This document shows, one piece after another, positions 40,358 through 48,714 of a stretch of 64,000 bases of DNA. The notes below the pieces were generated by a model, which was not told the DNA's origin, made no database searches, and saw only the letters and a list, made by a program, of their open reading frames with translations. The stretch's first letter is position 1; the number at the start of each line of letters is the position of its first letter. The position numbers and the translations under genes were made by a program. Source of the stretch: Nitrosomonas sp. (GTDB lineage: Bacteria > Pseudomonadota > Gammaproteobacteria > Burkholderiales > Nitrosomonadaceae); NCBI GenBank assembly GCA_024281995.1, contig JAMWZW010000003.1, positions 62,001 to 126,000 of the forward strand, in the 5' to 3' direction.

Positions 40358-40822
40358 CTACACTGAACTATCCTGACAATGTTTACAAACACCATGTAAT
40401 TCTAATTGCTGATGGGCCAAAGTAAAGCCAGTGCTTTGAATGCTACGTTCAAGCTCAGCCATGATATGTTTCTTTATCCCAATCTCTTTAACGCTGCCAC
40501 ACTGATCGCAAATCAGAAATTGCGGAGTTTCATGTTGATGATCACAAGCAATATGCGCGCAGGACATATATTGGCTTGCTGTTTCCAGTTTATGTACTAA
40601 TTTTTCTTGGATCAGAAAATCCAGCATGCGATAAACAGACATGACCGGCAGCATTTCACCAAATTGTGTTTTATACCTTTCAACGATTTCATACGCGGAT
40701 AGTGGCGTGGAAGAACCTAGCAGTACTACGAGGACATTCTTGCGCTTGTCCGTTAACTTAACACCGGCTAAAGCGCATGCTTCATAAGATTTTTGGATGA
40801 TTCGATCAATATCCTCTGACAT
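40358..40822 (-). CDS. zur: Fur-family regulator, probably Zur
   Basis: 154 residues: N-terminal winged helix (LTDKRKNVLVVLLGSSTPLS, MSVYRMLDFLIQEKLVHKLE) and C-terminal dimerisation domain with two zinc-binding CxxC pairs (FLICDQCGSVKEIG and HGVCKHC) plus the His/Cys-rich SCAHIACDHQHETP sensor region. The cysteine pattern, the short length and the divergent ZnuD-like receptor argue for zinc-sensing Zur over Fur. A palindromic candidate operator lies in the intergenic gap. Confidence 0.78.
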   Translation of the reverse strand: MSEDIDRIIQKSYEACALAGVKLTDKRKNVLVVLLGSSTPLSAYEIVERYKTQFGEMLPVMSVYRMLDFLIQEKLVHKLETASQYMSCAHIACDHQHETPQFLICDQCGSVKEIGIKKHIMAELERSIQSTGFTLAHQQLELHGVCKHCQDSSV

Positions 40823-41279
40823 TTTTTTGAATTCCAGTCACATAAAAAATAATACAGAATATATGTAAGATTATAGGACACTGTGGATTTTTACATAAAT
40901 ACGGTTTAGTTTTAATAGGTTATTAATTAATAAATTTACAAGCTTAATAATATCCTTTCCCCAGTTATCGATACAAGTGAACGAGGAAAATGCTGCAACT
41001 TCTTTTTCTCTCTTTTTTCCTGTGCTACTGCAAAAATCTTATTTTTTCTTGTAACCCCTTGAGTGGCAGGATTTTGTGCATTCATTTCTGGAAAATGCAC
41101 CTTAGCCTTAGTTACTAAAATTCTTGATACCAGATATGATATAACATATCATATTATTAAAATGCTATTCAAGAATAATTCAATGATTAGCCGATACACA
41201 AAAATTCTCGTATCTTAATAGCCGGCATGAAAACGATCTCAAATGGGTTTTTAGGGCTAAAAAGCAGCAAGGAAAAAGT
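40823..41279. other. 457-bp divergent intergenic region between zur and the zinc receptor gene
   Basis: Contains promoters for both genes, a candidate Zur operator (41134-41153) and an inverted repeat GTGCATT (41076-41082) / AATGCAC (41094-41100). A possible 42-codon frame at 40990-41118 has no believable product. Confidence 0.55.
41134..41153. promoter_or_regulatory. candidate Zur operator
   Basis: GATATG-ATATAA-CATATC (41134-41151) and the overlapping ATGATAT-AAC-ATATCAT (41137-41153) are perfect dyads, similar in style to proteobacterial Zur boxes built on TGTTATANNATAACA. It lies about 127 bp before the receptor ATG, within the divergent zur gap. Confidence 0.5.
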
Positions 41280-43427
41280 ATGAAATCGTGTACTTCAATA
41301 AATTCGAAGGATTCTAGTTTTACTTGCTGGTGTGATTCATCAAGATTTTCATTGGTAGTAATGTGTATTGCAGTTATGAATGTACTGGATACCTCAGATA
41401 TTTATGCCGCAGATCCTGCCAATACGACTAAGTTACCCGGGGTCACAGTTACGGCGTCACCGTTTAAGGATCGTACTGAACTTGAAATGGCGCAACCGGT
41501 TACTGTATTGCAAGGCGATAATTTGCGGCGCAAACGGGAAACAAGTTTAGGGGATACTTTATCTAATGAGCTAGGTGTAACCTCAAGCTTTTTTGGACCT
41601 GGTGCAAGTCGGCCAATTATTCGGGCTCTGGATGGGCCGCGTGTTCAAGTTTTAGAAAATGGCATTGGTGCATTAGATGTGTCATCGCTTAGTCCAGATC
41701 ATGCAGTTACGGTGGAAACACTCAATGCCTCACAAATTGAAATTCTTCGCGGACCAGCAACTTTACTCTATGGCGGAGGTGCTACGGGTGGTGTTGTCAA
41801 TGTTGTAACTGACCGTATTCCCACTCGATTATTTAAAAATCCAGAAGGTAATGCAGAAATTCGTGGCAATACCGCTACTGAAGAAAAAGCCGGATCGTTC
41901 AACGTTAACAAAAGTTTTGGTCAGATGTCCTGGAGTTTGGGTGCTTTTAAGCGCAAAACCGATGACTATTCGGTTCCCGGACAAGCTGATATCAGCGGTA
42001 TTTCACCGATCCGTAATGCGCCCGGTAATCAAGATGATGAACATGGTTCAAGTGATGCTCAACAAGGTTTCGGCAACAAAAACATTGTCAGAAACAGCGC
42101 AGTTGATTCGCAGGGATTGTCAGGTGGCGGCTCATACATCGGGGAACGAGGGTTTGTTGGAGGATCTATTGCATTGATGGAAAGCAAGTACGGTATACCT
42201 ACCCCTGAAATGGCCAGTATTGATCAGATACAGGCGCGCTATAACCTGTCAGGGGAACTGGATAATCCGATTGCAGGCATTGAAAAAGTTAAAGTGCGGA
42301 CGGGCTACAATGATTATAAGCATAAAGAAATCGAAAGCAGTGGAGAAGTTGCAACTCGATTTAAGAACCACGAACTCGAAAGTCGTGTTGAATTTCTGCA
42401 TTCTCCCATTGCAACGTGGAATGGATTATTTGGTGTGCAATTTCGCGATCGCAAGTTTTCTGCTCTGGGTGAAGAAGCCATTGTACCGGTATCCAAATCA
42501 CGCTCTACCGGGATTTTTATGGTCGAAGAAAAAAACTGGGAGAATGTGCGCTTGGAATTCGGTGGTCGTTACGAACATGCAACGCGTAATCCACAAAATA
42601 ATTTTGATCGGTCACGTGCGTTTGATCTTTTTAGTGGCTCTATTGGCGCATCCTGGAATTTCTTTAGAGATTATCACTTAGGTCTCACGGCGATCCATGG
42701 GCAGCGAGCGCCAGCCATTGAAGAGCTCTATGTTCAAGGAGCGCACCGGGGTACTGCAACGTACCAGGTTGGAGATAATTCGTTACAAAAAGAAGCGCAT
42801 AATAATTTTGATTTCTCGTTACGTAAAACTTCTGGATTGATGACATGGAAAGTCAATGCTTTTTATAATCGATTTAACAATTATATTTTTTACAAAAATG
42901 CAGATACAAACGGTGACGGTATTGCCGATCGCGTTAACCCGGAGGGGGAACTTGATCTCAATGGCGGCTTTTTGTTACAGGATTTGGCGCAAACTGGCGC
43001 AACATTTTATGGTGCTGAAGCAGAAGTCATTTTTACGCTCAAGCCCGATACTTTGGATTTGCGTTTATTTACAGATTATGTGCGTGGGAAGTTAGGTCAT
43101 AGCAACGGTAATGTTCCACGTGTAACACCCCAGCGATTCGGATTCGAATTAAATTATCGATCGGGTAGATTTGCATCCAATCTAACAACCATACACGTAT
43201 TGCCCCAAAAAAAGACTGCCGAACTTGAAACCAATACAGCGAGTTATACACAACTCAATCTTGAAGCAAGCTATGCGTTAAAACAAACACGATCGAATGG
43301 CATAAGATTGTTTATTCAAGGGAAAAATTTGTTAGATGAAGAAATGCGATTGCATTCTTCTTACCTGAAGAATTTTGCACCGCTGCCCGGAAGAGCGCTG
43401 ATAGCAGGCATACGATCGGATTTCTAA
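41280..43427 (+). CDS. znuD: TonB-dependent receptor, ZnuD-like
   Basis: The 715-residue outer-membrane protein has a signal region, a plug domain (LPGVTVTASPFKDRTELEM, LSNELGVTSSFFGPGASRPI, IRALDGPRVQVLENG, IEILRGPATLLYGGGATGGV) and a 22-strand-type barrel ending ALIAGIRSDF with terminal Phe. The plug sequence is characteristic of ZnuD-type zinc receptors. An Asp/Glu/His-containing loop (NQDDEHGSSDAQ) may capture zinc. Divergent from zur with a palindrome between. AAGGA precedes the ATG. Substrate zinc is inferred, not shown. Confidence 0.82.
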   Translation: MKSCTSINSKDSSFTCWCDSSRFSLVVMCIAVMNVLDTSDIYAADPANTTKLPGVTVTASPFKDRTELEMAQPVTVLQGDNLRRKRETSLGDTLSNELGVTSSFFGPGASRPIIRALDGPRVQVLENGIGALDVSSLSPDHAVTVETLNASQIEILRGPATLLYGGGATGGVVNVVTDRIPTRLFKNPEGNAEIRGNTATEEKAGSFNVNKSFGQMSWSLGAFKRKTDDYSVPGQADISGISPIRNAPGNQDDEHGSSDAQQGFGNKNIVRNSAVDSQGLSGGGSYIGERGFVGGSIALMESKYGIPTPEMASIDQIQARYNLSGELDNPIAGIEKVKVRTGYNDYKHKEIESSGEVATRFKNHELESRVEFLHSPIATWNGLFGVQFRDRKFSALGEEAIVPVSKSRSTGIFMVEEKNWENVRLEFGGRYEHATRNPQNNFDRSRAFDLFSGSIGASWNFFRDYHLGLTAIHGQRAPAIEELYVQGAHRGTATYQVGDNSLQKEAHNNFDFSLRKTSGLMTWKVNAFYNRFNNYIFYKNADTNGDGIADRVNPEGELDLNGGFLLQDLAQTGATFYGAEAEVIFTLKPDTLDLRLFTDYVRGKLGHSNGNVPRVTPQRFGFELNYRSGRFASNLTTIHVLPQKKTAELETNTASYTQLNLEASYALKQTRSNGIRLFIQGKNLLDEEMRLHSSYLKNFAPLPGRALIAGIRSDF

Positions 43428-43492
43428 CCGATTGTATGCCTGAAAATCAGCATTATTTTTCTGCTTATGCTTCCTTTAACAAAAGAAATGCG

Positions 43493-44599
43493 TTAAACAA
43501 ACTCCACACCGCTTGATAAAAATCCCACCAGATTGATAGTTACGGCATTAACTTCGGTGTTGGCCGCGATTTCCAGTAATTGCGCCTGGGTATATGTTCC
43601 GTTTTCCAACAAGCCGACGAAAAAATCGTGATCCGTTGCTGAAGGTGCTGTGCCAACCACATTTTGATAGACGGTATCTACAAATGTATCATTGGAAAGG
43701 TTACCCATGACATCTACCGCAAGCTGTGAAACATTAAGCATGGTTTGCCCGGAATCGAATAAATTAAGGCCGACGCCTACATAATCAGGGTGTTCTTCGA
43801 TAGTAGCTGAGCCGAATGCTGACCCGATAATTCGGATCGAGCTGTTTGCGGCCTGCCCGTCCTGGAGATCGATAGCAAGATTCTTATCGGCAAAACGGAT
43901 TCGTTCGATTTCAAATAACGTGTCATTACCATCCGTTCCGGAAACACTAAAATTTAGATCAGAACCTGGAGTCGTCGCACCGGAGACGGAGTAGTTTTCG
44001 AGGGCGCTGCTGAAAATCGCCGTATCGATGCCTGCGCCACCATTTATCGTGTCATCGCCTGTACCGCCATTTACCGTGTCATTGCCAGCTCCGGCCTGGA
44101 TGACATCATTACCTGCCGTACCAGCAAGATTATCCGCACCATCAGTTCCTGAGATCACGTCACTAGGAATAACAGTAGCGGTAATTCCGGCAAAATTTGT
44201 GGGGGAATTGGTTCCCGTCGAGCCATCGCGGTTGAGTGACGATGTCCCATCGGTCGGCAATTGAGTATACGTTATCGAACCTCCAACCATACCCGGAAAA
44301 CTTACAATACCGCTGCCGGTATATAAGAATCCGTTCGGAATAATATAATCAGGTGTCACAATACCCAAATCCGCAAACCCCTGAGTCGCAACTAATACAG
44401 ATTTTCCATTAGTCGATGCACTGGGTAGATCAGTGCCGATAGAATACACTTGAGCTCTGCTTTGGGAATCAGGTGCTGAATTAATGGCGTGCCCCGCCCA
44501 TAAGTGCTGGCCATCAGCATCTCCCACGAATTCAATAAATTGAACAGTGCCATCGGCATTTGAATATACTTCGTTAATGTGGAATAAATGAAATGTCAT
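43493..44599 (-). CDS. RTX calcium-binding protein with DUF4214 domain
   Basis: The 368-residue protein has a novel N-terminal 150 residues, then RTX nonapeptide repeats (GTAGNDVIQAGAGNDTVNGG, then TGDDTINGGAGIDTAIF) that bind calcium, a second GTDGNDTLFEIERIRFAD element, and a C-terminal DUF4214 domain (DTFVDTVYQNVVGTAPSATD). No N-terminal signal peptide: such proteins leave by type I secretion using a C-terminal signal. No type I secretion genes are in the window. AAGGAG precedes the ATG. Function as surface layer, adhesin or enzyme is unknown. Confidence 0.75.
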   Translation of the reverse strand: MTFHLFHINEVYSNADGTVQFIEFVGDADGQHLWAGHAINSAPDSQSRAQVYSIGTDLPSASTNGKSVLVATQGFADLGIVTPDYIIPNGFLYTGSGIVSFPGMVGGSITYTQLPTDGTSSLNRDGSTGTNSPTNFAGITATVIPSDVISGTDGADNLAGTAGNDVIQAGAGNDTVNGGTGDDTINGGAGIDTAIFSSALENYSVSGATTPGSDLNFSVSGTDGNDTLFEIERIRFADKNLAIDLQDGQAANSSIRIIGSAFGSATIEEHPDYVGVGLNLFDSGQTMLNVSQLAVDVMGNLSNDTFVDTVYQNVVGTAPSATDHDFFVGLLENGTYTQAQLLEIAANTEVNAVTINLVGFLSSGVEFV

Positions 44600-44872
44600 T
44601 TTTTCTCCTTAGGAATTAGATAATTGCATTATGGCTTCAGGTTCTGATAGTACCGTGAGTAGTTTGTTGCAGAGTTATTAGTGCAACGTTTTGTTTACGC
44701 CCTGTTATCTTAACAAGGATCTTAGCCTATTCCATTTGACAAGGAAAGCCACTTGATTCAAACGCTAGTGGATGCGATAGATTTGCGCGTATACTTAATT
44801 GTCAGTTATATCGATATTGGCACGGGCAGCAGCGCTAATGCCAATAAATTGGCGTGTGAGGAGGGAATTATT
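44600..44872. other. divergent intergenic region before the lipoprotein gene
   Basis: No gene recognised. It separates the divergent RTX gene and lipoprotein gene, and ends in a strong Shine-Dalgarno (GAGGAGGGA, 44858-44866) that belongs to a micro-ORF at 44873. Confidence 0.5.
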
Positions 44873-44905
44873 ATGCGTATTTTTCGTTGCTTCACCCACA
44901 TCTAA
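44873..44905 (+). CDS. possible 10-residue leader peptide before the lipoprotein gene
   Basis: The best ribosome-binding site of the region (GAGGAGGG) lies about 7 nt before this ATG. The frame reads MRIFRCFTHI and stops at 44903-44905, two bases before the ATG at 44908 of the lipoprotein, which has no Shine-Dalgarno. Either it is a coupled leader peptide or a frameshift (natural or sequencing) has split the lipoprotein start. Confidence 0.35.
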   Translation: MRIFRCFTHI

Positions 44906-44907
44906 TC

Positions 44908-46386
44908 ATGGCCAGAATTTTTCTTGTAATGTCTGCGCTATTGCTTACTGGCTGCATCACTGCAGGATTCAGAGATACCGTTTCCATGCACAAAAGCAAT
45001 ACCGTGGCAATTTGCCGCGCTTTATATGAAAATATTGATGCCGCCATTGATTATTCAGGTGTACGCGATCATGGATCATCGCAAATTAAGAACTTTCCTT
45101 ATCTTCGTTCCACGCGCCTACTGGCTTCATTCAGTCACGAATTAAGCGATGCATCGCCGCAGTGGCTGGTATGGGTCGATCACATGGCTGATCTGGATGC
45201 GCACAGTCGTGCCTTGGAATTGCGCAATTTACCTTCCTTAGTTAAAGATCGGCTGAATAACGATGTGCTTGGTGAGCTCAACAGTTGCCGCAATTTATTG
45301 ATAATGACCGATCTTATGTATCCGCAGCAACGTGACCGGTTGCGGGATGCCGTCCGCGTGCCGGATGATTATGTCAGCTGGTGGCAACTATTGGGCCTTT
45401 ATCCGATTACTGCGCCGTTGGTTGGTGCCGGAATATCTGCATGGCATGACAGAACCCGCGATACTTTCGCCACGTCGCTAACGTCGCTTCCGGTTAAGGG
45501 TAAATTGCTGCGCTGGATAGCAACAACCCCTACCAGCGGTAATGCCTCAATTACTGACGAGCGGCTGAGTGCTCAGCAAATCAGCGGAATCTTGAAACAT
45601 TCCGAAAATCCTCTGGGAATTCCGCTGCCGACCTCTGCAGAGCTGGAGCAACTTTTTGCCACTTTCGCACCGATATGGGAGGTGGATGTTGTCGATGAAA
45701 ATGAACACATCGGCAAAATCATGTGGGAGAAAAACGAGCCAACTGTAGACATCGATCAGCCCACGTTTTACCGCAAGATTTCGCATACCCGCTTTGGCGA
45801 ACATGTGTTATTGCAATTGAATTACATTGTCTGGTTTCCTGCAAGGCCTGGTACTGATATTTATGCGGGTAAGCTCGATGGTATCAATTGGCGTGTAACA
45901 TTAGGTCCGGACGGCAAGCCCTGGCTTTATGACGCTATCCACAATTGTGGTTGCTATCACGAATTTTTTCTGAGCGATCGTTTGCGACTGCGCAAGGATC
46001 TTCGCTCTACTTATTTTGAAGCGCCGTTGCTGCCGCAATTAGCCCCGCAACATCAGCCGCTGGTACTGCGCATTGCTCACCATACGCACTACATTCAACG
46101 GATTTATCACGATCATGACTTCGCAGCACATGCTGGTCGCGTGATGGTATCCGAGGATTACGACGCATTGCGTTCTTTGCCTTTCGAGGGCGGATATCGC
46201 AGTTTATTTGGCAGTCATGGCTTGATTTCAGGAACGGAGCGGCTAGAGCGTTTCATTTTGTGGCCGATGGGTATTCGTTCACCCGGAGCCATGCGCCAAT
46301 GGGGGCGTCATGCCACTGCTTTTAACGGGCGCCGCCATTTTGACGATGCTTTTCTGTTTGAATCACTATTTGAGCGCATGCAATAA
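44908..46386 (+). CDS. uncharacterised lipoprotein paired with DUF3047 protein
   Basis: I use the ATG at 44908, giving 492 residues with a lipoprotein signal (MARIFLVMSALLLTGC). A TTG 7 codons earlier also is possible. The rest is soluble, with a HEVV/His-rich part (APQHQPLVLRIAHHTHYIQR) and WYF-rich segments. No domain recognised. The DUF3047 gene starts 3 nt after its stop, so the two are one operon and probably act together in the envelope. Confidence 0.7.
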   Translation: MARIFLVMSALLLTGCITAGFRDTVSMHKSNTVAICRALYENIDAAIDYSGVRDHGSSQIKNFPYLRSTRLLASFSHELSDASPQWLVWVDHMADLDAHSRALELRNLPSLVKDRLNNDVLGELNSCRNLLIMTDLMYPQQRDRLRDAVRVPDDYVSWWQLLGLYPITAPLVGAGISAWHDRTRDTFATSLTSLPVKGKLLRWIATTPTSGNASITDERLSAQQISGILKHSENPLGIPLPTSAELEQLFATFAPIWEVDVVDENEHIGKIMWEKNEPTVDIDQPTFYRKISHTRFGEHVLLQLNYIVWFPARPGTDIYAGKLDGINWRVTLGPDGKPWLYDAIHNCGCYHEFFLSDRLRLRKDLRSTYFEAPLLPQLAPQHQPLVLRIAHHTHYIQRIYHDHDFAAHAGRVMVSEDYDALRSLPFEGGYRSLFGSHGLISGTERLERFILWPMGIRSPGAMRQWGRHATAFNGRRHFDDAFLFESLFERMQ

Positions 46387-46389
46387 CGT

Positions 46390-47031
46390 ATGAAACTATT
46401 TTTGGTAACAATAATTTTCTGTTTACCGGTAGTGGCATCGGCACAAAATGAACGTACCGATATCGCCCGTTTTTCACAAGGGGATTTAAGCGGTTGGCAG
46501 ATAAAAACTTTTTCCGGGGAGACGCGCTATGCTTTGGAAAACTCGGATGGCAACCTCGCCTTGCGGGCTGACAGTCATGCCAGTGCTTCCGGGCGTTTCC
46601 GTGAAGTCGATATCGACCTCAATACAACGCCAATTCTTAACTGGAGATGGAAGGTTGATGGCGTACTGGAAGGGGTTGATGAACGCACACGCAAGGGCGA
46701 TGATTATGCTGCGCGCATCTATGTGGTGTTTTCCGGTGGCGTGATGTTTTGGCGTACTCGTGCCATCAATTACGTGTGGTCGAGCAATCAACCTGTCGGC
46801 AGCAGTTGGCCCAATGCTTTTACCGGGCGTGCGCATATGATCGCGATAGAATCGGGAGCTGCACGTGCAGGTCAGTGGATGAGTGCACGCCGCGATGTGC
46901 GTGCGGATTACCGCCGGGCTTTTGGTGAAGAACCCGGCCACGTCGATGCGGTGGCAATCATGACGGATACCGATAATAGCGGTGGCGTCGCTACGGCATG
47001 GTATGGCGATATCTGGTTCACTGCAAAATGA
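46390..47031 (+). CDS. DUF3047 exported protein
   Basis: The 213-residue protein has a signal peptide (LFLVTIIFCLPVVASAQN) and the DUF3047 pattern: FSQGDLSGWQIKTFSGETRY, LNWRWKVDGVLEG, DDYAARIYVVFSGG, INYVWSSNQPVG and the end VAIMTDTDNSGGVATAWYGD. The fold is a beta-sandwich resembling carbohydrate-binding modules; no catalytic function known. Coupled to the lipoprotein upstream. Confidence 0.8.
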   Translation: MKLFLVTIIFCLPVVASAQNERTDIARFSQGDLSGWQIKTFSGETRYALENSDGNLALRADSHASASGRFREVDIDLNTTPILNWRWKVDGVLEGVDERTRKGDDYAARIYVVFSGGVMFWRTRAINYVWSSNQPVGSSWPNAFTGRAHMIAIESGAARAGQWMSARRDVRADYRRAFGEEPGHVDAVAIMTDTDNSGGVATAWYGDIWFTAK

Positions 47032-47072
47032 CGTGTACCGCGTGATGCGTGATCAATGATTTTGGTTCATGC

Positions 47073-48017
47073 CTAATTCAATTGATAGGAGAGTAGCGCG
47101 CGAACATTGAAAAGGGCGTCGTTCTGACTGGAAGTGGCCGGAGGGCGTGTAACCCAGAGCGGGCTATAGAACACTCCCACGCTCAGAGTGAGCTTGTTGG
47201 TTAGCGGATAAGCCATACCGGCACTGGCTGAGAACGTCCAGGTTTCAGCCTTCAGACGGGTACGATCGAGAATGCCGAACGTTTGGGCATTGACATGAAC
47301 TTGCGTATCAAGAAAATTGCCCGCGACTGCAATGTAAGGTGTTAATCCTCTTAAGCGTTCAATGCGATAGGCTCCGCTGAGTTCAAATCCTGCGTAATGT
47401 TGGAATGACTTATCCGCCGATTTTTTTTCACAACCGTAAATGTTTCCAGGTGAACCCGGAGAAAACTGCACCACCTCACCAGGACAGGTAAACGCACCTT
47501 CCGCGCTACCGATTTGTCCGTACAGCCGCATGCCAATAGTCCAGGAATCACGCTCGTATAAAGGACGCTCCAGTGCAAATGCGAAGAGGTTTGGTTTGAT
47601 TCCAAAAATTCTGATGGGTGGCACATAAGACAGCGTCAAGGCAAATTGCCACGGCAGTCCGATAGTGACGCGCGGTCGGCCAAAAATAGGCGCTTTATTT
47701 AAGTCTTCATCTTTCGTGCCATTAAAACCAACCCGCCGCTGTGCGGAACTCAGTTGCGGAATCCAATCCAACTCGGCTCCGATCTCAATCGATCCTGGTG
47801 CGCGGCTGCGCGGCACACTGAGTCCGGAGAGAAGCGTGGCGGACGTAAAATAATTCATTGCCCATGCTTCGGGGCGATCGGAATGCAGCAACTCAGTGTC
47901 CCTGATGACAAACTGGGCGAGTGCCTGATTACTTGAAAAACTGGCTAAGAGGCCGAGCAGGCAAAACAGACCACGATAACCTCCTAAACCCAAGCAGAGG
48001 ATCGTAACATGCTTCAA
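47073..48017 (-). CDS. exported outer-membrane beta-barrel-like protein
   Basis: About 314 residues with a hydrophobic N-terminal signal ending in NQALAQ and alternating amphipathic strands (VTIGLPWQFALTLSYVPP, WTIGMRLYGQIGSAEGAF, LTLSVGVFYSPLWVT) ending in a Leu-Ser-Tyr-Gln-Leu-Asn strand, as in small outer-membrane barrels. The track start is a TTG; a perfect AGGAGG at 47980-47985 points instead to a start near 47969 (CTG), so the N-terminus is uncertain. Function unknown. Confidence 0.6.
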   Translation of the reverse strand: MKHVTILCLGLGGYRGLFCLLGLLASFSSNQALAQFVIRDTELLHSDRPEAWAMNYFTSATLLSGLSVPRSRAPGSIEIGAELDWIPQLSSAQRRVGFNGTKDEDLNKAPIFGRPRVTIGLPWQFALTLSYVPPIRIFGIKPNLFAFALERPLYERDSWTIGMRLYGQIGSAEGAFTCPGEVVQFSPGSPGNIYGCEKKSADKSFQHYAGFELSGAYRIERLRGLTPYIAVAGNFLDTQVHVNAQTFGILDRTRLKAETWTFSASAGMAYPLTNKLTLSVGVFYSPLWVTRPPATSSQNDALFNVRALLSYQLN

Positions 48018-48025
48018 GTTATTGG

Positions 48026-48376
48026 CTACTTTTTAACCCAATTGCCATTGACGTGTATCCACGTTCCTGCTGGGACATTATTGAAAATTTCTTTGGCATA
48101 AACTTGCCCGACTTGATCGATGCTTATGCCTTGGGCATTGGCTTTTTCCTGATAGATGGCTTTGCGCTTGGCATTGATAGCATCTACTTCTGCTTGTACT
48201 GCTGCATTTCTGGCGACAGCATATCCGGTAAAACTTTCCCCAATTGCACCTGAAGCACGTAAATCTTCCAAGGTGCCGGCCCATGTTGATGATGCCAAAA
48301 GCGATAGGAGTAACAAGATAATTTTCATTATTCCGATCAATGGATTGGTTGTCGACGGTCGTAAAATTTGCGGCAT
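48026..48376 (-). CDS. ydbL: YdbL-like DUF1318 protein
   Basis: The ATG at 48376 has a strong AAGGAG; a later ATG at 48328 would give a tidier signal peptide (MKIILLLLSLLASSTWAG). The mature part (about 80 residues) has YdbL features: LRASGAIGESFTGYAVAR, AEVDAINAKRKAIYQEKA, GISIDQVGQVYAKEIFNNVP and a terminal GTWIHVNGNWVKK. By E. coli analogy it is a periplasmic helper of YdbH-YnbE. It is the third gene of that module. Confidence 0.85.
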   Translation of the reverse strand: MPQILRPSTTNPLIGIMKIILLLLSLLASSTWAGTLEDLRASGAIGESFTGYAVARNAAVQAEVDAINAKRKAIYQEKANAQGISIDQVGQVYAKEIFNNVPAGTWIHVNGNWVKK

Positions 48377-48402
48377 TGTAATCTCCTTCTCTTATTTTAC
48401 TA

Positions 48403-48615
48403 TCAGAACACGCCGGGGTTGGCGGCAATATCTTTTTTGGCCTCTTCTTCAAGCTTTACCCGAATGTCTGCATCCAGCTTGATATTCAAATTAATCGTAA
48501 TCGGCTCTTGTGGCGGCTCCACTTTTACTGTCGGCGCGCATGCAGTAATTACCAGGCAGCTTAGGATCATCAGTTTTCGCTTAACGATCGCCATGTTTTT
48601 ATCAATGTTGAGCAT
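48403..48615 (-). CDS. ynbE: YnbE-like small lipoprotein
   Basis: 70 residues; lipobox VITAC, then the YnbE signature PTVKVEPPQEPITINLNIKL and a charged C-terminus. AAGGAG precedes the ATG. YnbE is an outer-membrane lipoprotein that bridges with inner-membrane YdbH to carry phospholipid across the periplasm. It lies between ydbH and ydbL. Confidence 0.85.
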   Translation of the reverse strand: MLNIDKNMAIVKRKLMILSCLVITACAPTVKVEPPQEPITINLNIKLDADIRVKLEEEAKKDIAANPGVF

Positions 48616-48714
48616 GATTGCACTCCTTGTTTAATTGACTTCCAGTTGTTGTTGCGACTGGAAATGCGCTAATAAACTTACTATTTCTGTGATTGCAAAT
48701 TAGTGCAGTCTCGC

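Noticed and set aside
40990-41118. 42-codon frame upstream of znuD
   Set aside because: Cys/Phe/Leu-rich without recognisable product, and GAGGA is too close to the ATG; overlaps an inverted repeat.
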